Assembly (NCBI RefSeq): GCF_016888005.1
Contig: NZ_JAFDVE010000011.1
Coordinates: forward strand, 62,001 to 126,000
Source: Phycicoccus sp. CSK15P-2
Lineage (GTDB): Bacteria > Actinomycetota > Actinomycetes > Actinomycetales > Dermatophilaceae
DNA length: 64,000 nt
Direction of reading: 5' to 3'
The position numbers and the translations under genes were made by a program. A model generated the notes under the pieces. That model was not told the DNA's origin and searched no databases. It saw only the letters and a program-made list of their open reading frames with translations. This document shows positions 25,069 through 33,033 of the stretch, piece by piece (the stretch's first letter is position 1; each line of letters opens with the position of its first letter).

Positions 25069-25108
25069 CCGACGAGGGCCGCACCCACACAGGTGCGGCC
25101 CTCGTCGG
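25069..25108 (+). terminator. Strong hairpin terminator after ctaE-qcrCAB
   Basis: A perfect 17-bp stem (25069-25085 with 25092-25108, sequence GACGAGGGCCGCACC in the left arm) encloses the 6-base loop CACACA, 11 bases after qcrB. No T-tract follows. It ends the operon and separates it from the BKACE-type gene, whose -10 box is at 25119. Confidence 0.85.
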
Positions 25109-25131
25109 TGCTCGGACCTAGGGTTCACCAC

Positions 25132-25872
25132 ATGCTCCAGGTGACTCCCAACGGCCCCTTCGGCCGCGAGCGCCACCCTGCCCTCCCCGTTCTGCTCCAC
25201 GAGGTCCTCCACGACCTCGGCGAGTGCGTCCGTGCCGGAGCCGACGGCGTGCATCTGCACGCTCGCGACGCCGCGGGGGCTGAGTCCCTCGACCCCACGG
25301 TCGTCGCGCAGACCTGCGCCGCGGTCCGCGAGGTGGGTCGTGAGTGCGGCGTCGACCTCGAGGTCGGCCTCACCACCGGCGCGTGGATCGTCCCCGACGT
25401 CACCCAGCGGGTCGCGATGGTCCGCGAGTGGGAGGGCGTCGACTGCGCGACCGTCAACGTCGGCGAACCCGGCTTCGAGACCGTCATGGCCACGCTGGTC
25501 GACGCCGGCATCGGGGTCGACGCCGGGGTCTGGGCACCGGCGGAGGTCGATGCCCTCGTCGCGTCCGGCCTGCTCCCCCACCTGACCCGGGTCAGCGTCG
25601 AGCTCTCCCCCGGCGAGCCGTACCGGCTCACGGGTGACCCTCGGCAGGTCGCCGCCGACGTGTGGCAACGCCTGGACGCCGCGGGTGTCGCCTGCGCACG
25701 GCTGACCCACGGCGACGGCACGTTCACCTGGCCCCTCGTGCGGGAGGCCTTCGCTCTCGGCCACCACACCCGCGTGGGGTTCGAGGACTCGGTGCAGCTG
25801 CCCGACGGTCGTATCGCCACCGGCAACGCCGACCTCGTCCGGGCGGCCGTCGACCTCCGTGCCGCTGCCTAG
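25132..25872 (+). CDS. BKACE-family (3-keto-5-aminohexanoate cleavage enzyme-like, DUF849) protein
   Basis: The 246-residue TIM-barrel protein shows the pattern of the beta-keto acid cleavage enzyme family: a metal-site segment DGVHLHARDA, GLTTGA, VNVGEPGFETV with its conserved Glu, and RVGFEDSVQLPDG near the end. Family members use acetyl-CoA to cleave beta-keto acids; the substrate varies widely and cannot be predicted here. It is about 30 residues shorter than typical members because of a compact N-terminus. The ATG at 25132 is 7 bases after TAGGGT (25119-25124), a leaderless pattern. The next gene starts 10 bases after the stop but also has its own -10 box. Confidence 0.85.
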   Translation: MLQVTPNGPFGRERHPALPVLLHEVLHDLGECVRAGADGVHLHARDAAGAESLDPTVVAQTCAAVREVGRECGVDLEVGLTTGAWIVPDVTQRVAMVREWEGVDCATVNVGEPGFETVMATLVDAGIGVDAGVWAPAEVDALVASGLLPHLTRVSVELSPGEPYRLTGDPRQVAADVWQRLDAAGVACARLTHGDGTFTWPLVREAFALGHHTRVGFEDSVQLPDGRIATGNADLVRAAVDLRAAA

Positions 25873-25881
25873 GCTGGGGTC

Positions 25882-27285
25882 GTGACGACCCCCACCGCCG
25901 CTCCCCTGCCCCGCAGCGCGCCCGCGGAGCACGGTGTGCCACCGCAGGCGCTCGAGCACCTCGTCCAGCGCTGGCTCGGCAGCGGCGTCGAGCCGCACGG
26001 CCTGGTGGTGGTACGGCACGGTCACGTCGTCGCGGAGCGCTCCTGGACGCCCTACGACCACCGTCGGCCGGGACTCGTGTACTCGGTGTCCAAGACGTTC
26101 ACGGCCTGCGCCGTCGGGTTCGCCGAGGCCGAGGGGCGCCTCTCGCTCGACGAACGGGTCGTCGACCTCTTCCCCGAGGCCGCGGACGTCGCCGGGCCAC
26201 GTGCCGCCCGGCTGACCCTCCACGACGTGCTGTCGATGTCCACGGGGCACCGGGCCGACACACTGGTCTCGCGGGACGGCTCCCTGGAGGACTTCCCCCG
26301 TACCTTCCTCGGCGCAGAACCCGAGGAGGAGCCCGGCACCTGGTTCGTCTACCACAACGGAGCCAGCCTCGTCACGGCCCTCGCGGTGCAGCGCCGGGTC
26401 GGCGAACGCCTCGTCGACTACCTGGGGCCCCGGCTCTTCGACCCGCTCGGCATCGTCGGCCCCAGCTGGCAGCACCTCGGCCGCACCGACATCGGCTACA
26501 GCGGCCTCCACGTGAGCACCGAGGCCCTCGCCCACCTCGGCGAGCTCGTCCTGCGCGACGGCGTCTGGCACGGTCGCCGGGTCCTCCCCGAGGGCTGGAC
26601 GGCACGGATGACGGCTCGGCACACCGACACGTCCATGCACCCCGGCACCACGGACTGGCAGCAGGGGTACGGCTACCAGATGTGGCAGTGCCGCCACGGC
26701 GCCGTCCGCGCCGACGGCGCCTGGGGCCAGTTCTCGGTGGTCGTTCCGGAGGCGGACCTCGTCGTCGCCGTCACGTCGTGCTCCCAGGACACCCAGGCCC
26801 TCCTCGACGCCGTCTGGGAGGAGCTGCTCCCGGTGCTGGACGACGACGCGCTCACAGCTCTCCCCCCGCCGCCCGAGCAGCGACCCGACGGGCCGTCCAC
26901 CCTGCCCGCGCTCGCGTCGCAGGTCGCCCCGGACGGCATCGGCCCGTGGCACTTCGCACACACCCCCACCGAGGAGCATCCGAGCCTGAGGTCGGTCGTC
27001 GTCGACCGGGCCGGGGACGGCTGGACGCTGCACGTCGACGACCACCGGACGGTCACCGTCCCCTGCGCCGACGGCGGCTGGCCGGCCGTCACCGACGCCC
27101 GCAGCACCCCGTGGGTCGCCTCGGGTGGCTGGACGGCGCCGGGGGTCTTCGAGACCACCGTGGCCGCCGTCGTGACCCCACACACCCTTCGGCTGCGATG
27201 CGCGGACGGTCGCGTGAGCGCACGCTGGAACGGCCTGCCCCTCGGCCGGGCCTCACTGCGCGCGCTGACCCTTCCGAGCGACTGA
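25882..27285 (+). CDS. Serine hydrolase, beta-lactamase/penicillin-binding-protein-like
   Basis: The 467-residue protein has the class C beta-lactamase fold: SVSK (Ser-x-x-Lys) in YSVSKTFTACAVG, YxN as YHN in FVYHNGAS, and a late HHG/KTG-equivalent region near GAWGQFSVVVPEADLVVAV. About 110 extra residues after the catalytic domain (from LPPPPEQRPDG) form a beta-rich C-terminal domain. No signal peptide is visible, so an intracellular esterase or peptidase activity is more likely than cell wall work. The GTG at 25882 is 6 bases after TAGGCT (25870-25875). Confidence 0.88.
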   Translation: MTTPTAAPLPRSAPAEHGVPPQALEHLVQRWLGSGVEPHGLVVVRHGHVVAERSWTPYDHRRPGLVYSVSKTFTACAVGFAEAEGRLSLDERVVDLFPEAADVAGPRAARLTLHDVLSMSTGHRADTLVSRDGSLEDFPRTFLGAEPEEEPGTWFVYHNGASLVTALAVQRRVGERLVDYLGPRLFDPLGIVGPSWQHLGRTDIGYSGLHVSTEALAHLGELVLRDGVWHGRRVLPEGWTARMTARHTDTSMHPGTTDWQQGYGYQMWQCRHGAVRADGAWGQFSVVVPEADLVVAVTSCSQDTQALLDAVWEELLPVLDDDALTALPPPPEQRPDGPSTLPALASQVAPDGIGPWHFAHTPTEEHPSLRSVVVDRAGDGWTLHVDDHRTVTVPCADGGWPAVTDARSTPWVASGGWTAPGVFETTVAAVVTPHTLRLRCADGRVSARWNGLPLGRASLRALTLPSD

Positions 27286-27299
27286 CCGGGGTCTCCGTC

Positions 27300-27653
27300 G
27301 TGCAGCCCCCGAGCCGCGAGGACTTCGACACCCTCGTCGAGAACGCCCTCGACGAGGTCCCGGCCGAGCTCATGGCCATGCTCGACAACGTCGTGTTCCT
27401 CGTCGAGGACGAGCCACCGGCCGACGACCCCGAGCTGCTCGGGGTCTACGAGGGCGTGCCGCTCACCGAGCGAGGAGACGTGTGGGCCGCCGGGGCGCTG
27501 CCGGACCGCATCCTCCTCTTCCGTGGCCCGTTGTCCCGGATGTGCGTCGACCACGACGAGCTCGTCGAGGAGATCGCCGTGACCGTCGTCCACGAGATAG
27601 CCCACCACTTCGGCATCGACGACGACGCCCTGCACGAGCTGGGCTGGGGCTGA
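27300..27653 (+). CDS. Small zincin-like metallopeptidase family protein
   Basis: The 117-residue protein opens with SREDFDTLVENALDEVPAEL and carries TVVHEIAHHFGIDDDAL, with HEIAH at residues 98-102, the signature of the short bacterial zincin family formerly called DUF1025. These proteins are conserved in actinobacteria, but their substrate is unknown. The GTG at 27300 starts 14 bases after the serine hydrolase stop, with a weak ribosome site. A strong hairpin follows 44 bases after its stop codon. Confidence 0.87.
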   Translation: MQPPSREDFDTLVENALDEVPAELMAMLDNVVFLVEDEPPADDPELLGVYEGVPLTERGDVWAAGALPDRILLFRGPLSRMCVDHDELVEEIAVTVVHEIAHHFGIDDDALHELGWG

Positions 27654-27697
27654 CACCTTCTCCGACTCCAGCGGTCCCACTCTCCCCGCGGCATACG

Positions 27698-27730
27698 ACA
27701 GGGCCTCCCGGAACGTCCGGGAGGCCCTGT
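27698..27730. terminator. Bidirectional hairpin terminator between zincin gene and ctaF
   Basis: A perfect 15-bp stem (27698-27712 and 27716-27730, arms built on AGGGCCTCCCGGA) encloses the 3-base loop ACG. It lies between the convergent zincin gene (plus) and ctaCDF (minus), 17 bases from the ctaF stop, so it can serve both. Confidence 0.85.
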
Positions 27731-27747
27731 GGGGATGCGTCAGCGGC

Positions 27748-28161
27748 TCAGAGGGCGTGCGGACCGCGCCAGTACTCGAAGGTCCAGCCGATGAGGGCCG
27801 GCACGGCGAAGAAGGCACCGATGATGACGAGCCACCAGCCGACGGCCAGGCCCAGGAATATCACGGCCGCCCCTGCAGCGAGGAAGAGCGGCTGCCAGCT
27901 GTACGGGCTGAAGAACCCGTAGTCGCCCTGGATCTCGTCGATCTCGCCGACCGGGTCGTCCGACGGGTCGCGGTCGAGCCGGCGGCGGGTCATCCACAGG
28001 TACCAGGCGATCATGAAACCGAGCAGCCCGGCGAGGATGAGGCCGACGACGCCGACCCACTCCGTGCCGAGCTCCGTCGACGAGGTCCACGGCCAGTAGA
28101 TGGCGGCGACGGCGAAGGCGAAGACCCCGATCAGGAGGCCGATCCTCTCCATGGCGCGCAT
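27748..28161 (-). CDS. ctaF: Cytochrome c oxidase subunit IV, actinobacterial type
   Basis: The 137-residue protein has four hydrophobic helices (MERIGLLIGVFAFAVAAIYW, GVVGLILAGLLGFMIAWYLW, PLFLAAGAAVIFLGLAV, WLVIIGAFFAVPALIGW) and the conserved middle GDYGFFSPYSWQPLF. This subunit is found only in actinobacterial aa3 oxidases. The ATG at 28161 is 2 bases after the ctaD stop. It is the last gene of ctaC-ctaD-ctaF. Confidence 0.94.
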   Translation of the reverse strand: MRAMERIGLLIGVFAFAVAAIYWPWTSSTELGTEWVGVVGLILAGLLGFMIAWYLWMTRRRLDRDPSDDPVGEIDEIQGDYGFFSPYSWQPLFLAAGAAVIFLGLAVGWWLVIIGAFFAVPALIGWTFEYWRGPHAL

Positions 28162-28163
28162 GG

Positions 28164-29936
28164 TCAGTCCTCCTGGGTGCTGTCGACCATCGAGGCATCC
28201 CCGATGTCGGCCGGGCCGAGTGCCGAGACGAGGGCGTGCTCCTTCTGGGCCCGGGCGTCCGGGTGGTGCGTCCCGGGAGGCGCGGCCTCCGGGTGGTGCA
28301 GGTCGAAGGCCGGGCGCTCGGAGCGGATCCGCGGCATCCGGTCGAAGTTGTGCCGCGGCGGCGGGCAGGACGTGGCCCACTCCAGCGATCCGCCGTAGCC
28401 CCACGGGTCGTCGGACTGCACGAGGGGCGCGGTGCGGGACGTCTTCCAGACGTTGTAGAAGAACGGCAGCATCGACGCCCCGAGCAGGAACGCCCCGATC
28501 GTGGAGATCTGGTTGCCGACCGTGAAGCCGTCCTCGGGCAGGTAGTCGGCGTATCGCCGTGGCATGCCCTGCGCGCCCAGGACGTGCTGGACGAAGAACG
28601 TCGTGTGGAAGCCGAGGAAGAGCATCCAGAAGTGGATCTTGCCGAGCTTCTCGTCGAGCATCCGCCCGGTCAGCTTGGGCCACCAGAAGTAGAAACCGGC
28701 GAACATCGCGAAGACGACGGTGCCGAACACGACGTAGTGGAAGTGGGCGACGACGAAGTAGCTGTCGGAGAGCTGGAAGTCCAGGGCCGGGCTGGCCAGG
28801 ATGATGCCGGTCAGTCCCCCGAAGAGGAACGTCACGAGGAAGCCGATCGCCCAGACGAGCGGTGTGGAGAACTCGAGCTTCCCGCCCCACATCGTGCCGA
28901 TCCAGTTGAAGAACTTCACCCCGGTGGGCACCGCGATGAGCATCGTCATGATCGCGAAGAAGGGCAGAAGGACCTGTCCGGTCGCGTACATGTGGTGCGC
29001 CCAGACCGAGACCGACAGCGCCGCGATCGCGATCGTCGCGTAGACGAGGGTCTTGTAGCCGAAGATCGGCTTGCGGGAGAACACCGGCAGGATCTCGGAG
29101 ATGATGCCGAAGAACGGCAGCGCGATGATGTAGACCTCCGGGTGCCCGAAGAACCAGAAGATGTGCTGCCACAGCAGGGCGCCGCCGCTCTCGGGCGCGA
29201 AGATCTGGGCCCCGAAGCGGCGGTCCGCACCGAGCGCGAACAGCGCCGCGGCGAGCGCAGGGAACGCGATGAGCACGAGGATCGAGGTCACGAGGACCGT
29301 CCACGTGAAGATCGGCATCCGGAACATCGTCATGCCGGGCGCCCGCATGACGAGGATGGTCGTGATGAAGTTGACGGCACCGAGGATCGTGCCGAAACCA
29401 CCGAGGGCGAGACCGAAGACCCAGAGGTCACCGCCGACGCCCGGGCTGTACGTGGCGTCGGACAGCGGCGCGTAGGCGAACCAGCCGAAAGCGGCCGCAC
29501 CCGTCGGTGTGAGGAAGCCGGCCCCCGCGATGAGCCCGCCGAAGAGGTACAGCCAGTAGGCGAACATGTTCAGCCGCGGGAACGCGACGTCCGGCGATCC
29601 GATCTGCAACGGCATGAGCGCGTTCGCGAAGCCCGCGAACAGCGGCGTCGCGAAGAGCAGCAGCATGATCGTGCCGTGCATCGTGAAGAGCTGGTTGTAC
29701 TGGTCCGGGTTGTCGACGAACTGCAGGCCGGGCTCGGCGAGCTCGGCGCGGATGACCAGGGCCATGAGCCCGCCGACGAGGAACCAGACGAACGAGGTGA
29801 TGAAGTAGAGGTTGCCGATGACCTTGTGGTCGGTGGTCGTCATCCACTTGACGACGAGGCTGCCCTTGCTCGTCGACCGGGTGCGCCCGGCCGTCGTCGA
29901 CTCGCGGAGCATCTGTGCGTCGGAGGCGGCGCTCAT
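28164..29936 (-). CDS. ctaD: aa3-type cytochrome c oxidase subunit I
   Basis: The 590-residue heme-copper oxidase subunit I has twelve helices. The heme a ligand is in MHGTIML, the CuB His and its cross-linked Tyr are in [13 protein letters not shown], the CuB His pair is in VWAHHMYA, and the heme a3/a ligands are in [11 protein letters not shown]. The K-channel Lys is present (PTGVKFFNW) and so is the D-channel entrance region (NALMPLQIG). It is therefore a proton-pumping A1-type enzyme. The hydrophilic tail after about residue 530 is His/Pro-rich. The ATG at 29936 lies 1 base after the ctaC stop. Confidence 0.97.
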   Translation of the reverse strand: MSAASDAQMLRESTTAGRTRSTSKGSLVVKWMTTTDHKVIGNLYFITSFVWFLVGGLMALVIRAELAEPGLQFVDNPDQYNQLFTMHGTIMLLLFATPLFAGFANALMPLQIGSPDVAFPRLNMFAYWLYLFGGLIAGAGFLTPTGAAAFGWFAYAPLSDATYSPGVGGDLWVFGLALGGFGTILGAVNFITTILVMRAPGMTMFRMPIFTWTVLVTSILVLIAFPALAAALFALGADRRFGAQIFAPESGGALLWQHIFWFFGHPEVYIIALPFFGIISEILPVFSRKPIFGYKTLVYATIAIAALSVSVWAHHMYATGQVLLPFFAIMTMLIAVPTGVKFFNWIGTMWGGKLEFSTPLVWAIGFLVTFLFGGLTGIILASPALDFQLSDSYFVVAHFHYVVFGTVVFAMFAGFYFWWPKLTGRMLDEKLGKIHFWMLFLGFHTTFFVQHVLGAQGMPRRYADYLPEDGFTVGNQISTIGAFLLGASMLPFFYNVWKTSRTAPLVQSDDPWGYGGSLEWATSCPPPRHNFDRMPRIRSERPAFDLHHPEAAPPGTHHPDARAQKEHALVSALGPADIGDASMVDSTQED

Positions 29937-29937
29937 G

Positions 29938-30831
29938 TCAGTTCCCTCCCTCGGCAGTGACGTCCTGGCCGTCCATCAGCTGCTCGCGGTTGAGTGTGTT
30001 GTTGAGCAGGCCGGTCTGGTCCGCGGCGCGCAGGTCGGCCATGTGGGCGTCGTACTCCGCACGGGAGACGACCTTGACGTTGAAGAGCATCTGCGAGTGG
30101 TAGGCGCCGCAGAGCTCGGCGCACTTGCCCTTGAACTGCCCCTCCTGGGTGGGGACGACCTGGAAGCGGTTGACCCGGCCGGGGACCATGTCCATCTTCT
30201 GCAGGAACGCGGGGATCCAGAAGGAGTGGATGACGTCGCGCGACGTGAGCACGAACTCGGTGCGCTCGTTCACCGGCAGGTAGAGCGTCGGGATGGTCTC
30301 CTCGGCACCGGGCTCGCCGGTGAGGATGGCCTGGGTGCCGACCTCGTGCACGTCGTCCTCGAGGTAGTTGAAGTCCCAGCTCCACTGCTTGCCGACGACG
30401 TTGACCGTGACGTCGGGCTGCTTCGAGGTGTCGATGAGCGCGGCCTCGTCCCGGGCCGTGTAGTAGAAGAGCACGATGACCATGAGCATCGGCACGGCCG
30501 TGTACAGGATCTCGATCGGGATGTTGTAACGGAGCTGGACGGGCAGCTCGGTGTCGTCCTGCTTGCGGCGGTAGGCCACCATGCACCAGACGATGAGGCC
30601 GATGACGAGCAGGCCGACCCCGATCGCCGCGATCCAGGCGCCGATCCACAGGGAGGTGACCCGCTCGCCGCCTTCGGTCACCGCGTGCGGGAGCCATCCG
30701 GTGGAGACGTCACCGCGCAGGTCGGCGCTGGCACATCCCGAGAGGGAGGCGACGGCCAGGCCTCCGGCGAGGGCCAGGACGCCGGAGCGGCGCCCGTCGC
30801 GACGGGGCGAGGTGAGGTCGTGCTGGCGCAC
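29938..30831 (-). CDS. ctaC: Cytochrome c oxidase subunit II (CuA protein)
   Basis: The 297-residue lipoprotein subunit has the signal LAVASLSGC, two membrane helices ([20 protein letters not shown] and [19 protein letters not shown]) and a cupredoxin domain. The CuA ligands are the His in DVIHSFW and the motif [12 protein letters not shown] (Cys, Glu, Cys, His, Met all present). It receives electrons directly from QcrC in the supercomplex. The GTG at 30831 follows GAAGGG by 7 bases. A TAGGGT -10 box at 30871-30876 (minus strand) gives a leader of about 35 bases. Confidence 0.96.
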   Translation of the reverse strand: MRQHDLTSPRRDGRRSGVLALAGGLAVASLSGCASADLRGDVSTGWLPHAVTEGGERVTSLWIGAWIAAIGVGLLVIGLIVWCMVAYRRKQDDTELPVQLRYNIPIEILYTAVPMLMVIVLFYYTARDEAALIDTSKQPDVTVNVVGKQWSWDFNYLEDDVHEVGTQAILTGEPGAEETIPTLYLPVNERTEFVLTSRDVIHSFWIPAFLQKMDMVPGRVNRFQVVPTQEGQFKGKCAELCGAYHSQMLFNVKVVSRAEYDAHMADLRAADQTGLLNNTLNREQLMDGQDVTAEGGN

Positions 30832-30921
30832 CGCTGCACCCTTCGGGTCGGGAGTGGACGATCGGTGAAAACCCTACTGCACCCCACCTGGGTCGGACAC
30901 GCAGGGGGCTACCGTTCAGGC
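30832..30921. promoter_or_regulatory. Divergent promoters of ctaCDF and the NifS-like/TusA pair
   Basis: The minus-strand -10 TAGGGT (30871-30876) serves ctaC with a short leader and a GAAGGG ribosome site. The plus-strand -10 TACCGT (30910-30915) ends 6 bases before the GTG of the NifS-like gene, indicating a leaderless mRNA. Confidence 0.55.
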
Positions 30922-32097
30922 GTGGCGCACGGCACCTTCGACAGCCCTCGCGGCGACCCCTCGACGGATACCCCCCGGGGCGTTCTGGACGCGGCTCCCG
31001 GCCCGCTGCACCCGGCCGCCGGGCAGACCCTCGCCGCGGCCTCCCGGGTCTCGTGGGCCGACCCCGTGCGGCTCCACGCCCCGGGACGGCGCTCCCGGGC
31101 GCTCCTCGACACCGCCCGCGCGGTCCTCGCCGAGGCCCTGGAGGTCCGGCCCGAGGACCTCTCCGTGCACCCGACCGCGGAGGACGCCCTCGCCGTCGGG
31201 CTGGACGGTCTGCGGCACGCACGCCGGAGGGTCGGCCAGCGCGTCGTCGCGTCCGCCGTGGAGCGCTCGGTCGTCCTGCTGCGCGGCGACGTCGAGGACC
31301 CCGTGCCGGTCGGGCCCACCGGACGGGTCGACGTCGCCTCGTTCACGGCGCAGGTCGCCGAGCCCGGCGTGGCCGCCGCCGTCTCCCAGACGGCGAACGG
31401 CGAGGTCGGGACCCACCAGCCCGTCCTCGATCTCGCCCGGGCTGCCGCGGACGCCGGCGTGCCGCTGCTCGTCGACGCCACCGCCTCCCTCGGCCGAGAC
31501 CCCCTCCCCGGCGTGGGTGACGTCGTCGTGGCCGACGCCGCGGCCTTCGGAGGTCCGCCGCTCGGACTGCTCGCGGTGCGGCCCGGGACCCGCTGGGGGC
31601 TGCCCGGGCCCCGCCGCGAGGCCGAGCACGGTCGTGCCCTCGCCACACCGTGGGTGCCGAGCGTGCTCGCCGCAGCGGAGGCCTGGCGACAGGGCACGGC
31701 ATCCCACCGCACCGACGCCGAGCGGGCCCGGGTGCTCGTCTCGCGGGTGCGCACCGCCGCCGCGGCGGTCCGCGACGTCGAGGTCGTGGGCGACCCCGAC
31801 GCCCGCCTCCCCCACGTCGTGACCTTCAGCGTCCTGCTCGCCGACGGCGAGGTGCTCGTCGAGGAGCTGGCCCGGCGAGGGCTCGCGGTCGGGTCCGGCT
31901 CGGCCTGCACGTCGAGCGCGCTGCGGCCGAGCCACGTCCTCGCCGCCATGGGGGTGCTGACCCACGGCAACGTCCGGGTGACGCTGCCGCTGGAGTCGGT
32001 GTGCCCGGACCGCGAGGAGGACGTCGACCGGCTCTGCGCCGTCCTCGCCGAGGTCGTAGCCGCGGTCCGCGAGCGGCTCGGGACCGCGGACCTGTGA
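30922..32097 (+). CDS. NifS/cysteine-desulfurase-like protein lacking the PLP lysine (no lysine at all)
   Basis: The 391-residue fold-type I aminotransferase class V relative aligns with IscS/NifS along its length: HPTAEDAL, QTANGEVGTHQPV, VDATASLG, FGGPPLGLLAVR and the active-site loop GSGSACTSSALRPSHVLAAMG (Cys 329). At the PLP site the expected H-K-F-G-G-P reads A-A-F-G-G-P, so Lys is Ala 208, and the PLP-stacking His reads Arg in SAVERSVV. I find no lysine anywhere in the translation. It therefore cannot form the usual internal aldimine but keeps the persulfide cysteine. The GTG at 30922 is 6 bases after TACCGT. It overlaps the tusA-like gene as GTGA, so it may be a persulfide carrier rather than a desulfurase. 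Confidence 0.85.
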   Translation: MAHGTFDSPRGDPSTDTPRGVLDAAPGPLHPAAGQTLAAASRVSWADPVRLHAPGRRSRALLDTARAVLAEALEVRPEDLSVHPTAEDALAVGLDGLRHARRRVGQRVVASAVERSVVLLRGDVEDPVPVGPTGRVDVASFTAQVAEPGVAAAVSQTANGEVGTHQPVLDLARAAADAGVPLLVDATASLGRDPLPGVGDVVVADAAAFGGPPLGLLAVRPGTRWGLPGPRREAEHGRALATPWVPSVLAAAEAWRQGTASHRTDAERARVLVSRVRTAAAAVRDVEVVGDPDARLPHVVTFSVLLADGEVLVEELARRGLAVGSGSACTSSALRPSHVLAAMGVLTHGNVRVTLPLESVCPDREEDVDRLCAVLAEVVAAVRERLGTADL

Positions 32098-32357
32098 GCA
32101 ACCCGGAGGTCGTCGACGCCCGCGGCACGCGCTGCCCCGTCCCGGTGGTCCGGGTCGCCCGCGCGGCCCGCTCCCTCGCACCGGGCGAGGTCGTCGTGCT
32201 GCTCGCCGACGACGAGGCCGCCCGCTCCGACGTCCCGGCCTGGGCCCGGATGCGGGGGCACGGGCTCACCGTCGAGGACGACGGCACGTGGACCCGTTAC
32301 ACCGTCCGGGTCGCGGGGACGACCTCCGACGGCTCCGGCGAGGCGAGGTCGACCTGA
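32094..32357 (+). CDS. TusA-family sulfurtransferase
   Basis: The 87-residue protein has the TusA/SirA signature VVDARGTRCPVPVVRVARA with the sulfur-carrying Cys 14 in a CPxP motif, followed by the usual second half (LAPGEVVVLLADDEAA, ARMRGHGLTVEDDG). TusA proteins receive persulfide sulfur from desulfurases and pass it on, for example to tRNA thiolation or cofactor synthesis. The GTG at 32094 overlaps the NifS-like stop by four bases (GTGA), so the two are translationally coupled. I recall actinobacterial fusions of the same two domains. This protein also contains no lysine. Its 3' end overlaps aat on the other strand by 61 bases. Confidence 0.88.
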   Translation: MSNPEVVDARGTRCPVPVVRVARAARSLAPGEVVVLLADDEAARSDVPAWARMRGHGLTVEDDGTWTRYTVRVAGTTSDGSGEARST

Positions 32358-33019
32358 GGGGCGCCGAGCGCCTCGCGCAGCCGGTCGAGGTAGACCTCGC
32401 GCGGCCACTCCTCGGCCCCGAGCCGACGCAGGTGGTCGGTGGCCCACTGGACGTCGACGATCCGGCGCGGGTCGCCGTCGGCATGGAAGCGGTGGACGAG
32501 CCCGACGAGCGCGACCTTCGACGCGTCGCGGACCCGGTGGAACATCGACTCCCCCGCGAACAGCCCGCCGACGGACACGCCGTACAGCCCGCCGACGAGC
32601 TCGTCGTCCTGCCAGACCTCGACGCTGTGCGCCCAGCCGAGCTCGTGCAGGCGTCCGTACGCCGCCTCGATCTCGGGCGTGATCCAGCGTCCCGAACGGG
32701 AGGGGTCGGCGCAGGCCGAGACGACCTCACCGAACGCGCGGTCGACGCTCAGCCGGAACCGGCCGAGCACCTTGCGCAGCGACGGGCGGACCCGCAGCCC
32801 GCCGGCCGGGATGACACCGCGCGGGTCGGGCGACCACCAGCCGACCGTGCCGTGCCCGTCCGGGCCGAGCCCCATGGGGAACAGCCCGAGCCGGTAGGCC
32901 TCGAGCAGGGTCCCGGGGGCGAGGTCGGCCCCGGCCGCGACGAGGTCCTCGTCCGGCGCCCCGCGGGCTGCGTCGAACATCCACGGGCTGGGCGGGGGCT
33001 CGGACGGTGGGTACACCAC
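32297..33019 (-). CDS. aat: Leucyl/phenylalanyl-tRNA-protein transferase
   Basis: The 240-residue enzyme transfers Leu or Phe from aminoacyl-tRNA to N-terminal Arg or Lys of proteins, marking them for ClpS/ClpAP (N-degron pathway). Family blocks: LVAAGADLAPGTLLEAYRLGLFPM, WWSPDPRGVIP, SGRWITPEIEAAY, AHSVEVWQDDELVGGLYGV, GGLFAGESMFHR, and VDVQWATDHLRRLGA. The GTG at 33019 or the next GTG at 33016 may start translation. It lies 14 bases after the kinase gene on the same strand. The last 61 bases run through the convergent tusA-like 3' end. Confidence 0.93.
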   Translation of the reverse strand: MVYPPSEPPPSPWMFDAARGAPDEDLVAAGADLAPGTLLEAYRLGLFPMGLGPDGHGTVGWWSPDPRGVIPAGGLRVRPSLRKVLGRFRLSVDRAFGEVVSACADPSRSGRWITPEIEAAYGRLHELGWAHSVEVWQDDELVGGLYGVSVGGLFAGESMFHRVRDASKVALVGLVHRFHADGDPRRIVDVQWATDHLRRLGAEEWPREVYLDRLREALGAPQVDLASPEPSEVVPATRTV

Positions 33020-33033
33020 GGTGCGCCCCGGCG

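Noticed and set aside
25069-25108. Considered whether the long perfect hairpin after qcrB is a mobile palindrome related to the 83-bp repeats
   Set aside because: Its arms share no sequence with the repeats at 37099 and 38913. Position right after the operon stop fits an ordinary terminator.
28236-29960. A 574-residue open frame antisense to ctaD
   Set aside because: It is very rich in Arg, Glu and Asp and has no family motif. Its codons are the complement of a perfect heme-copper oxidase gene, a usual artefact of third-position GC.
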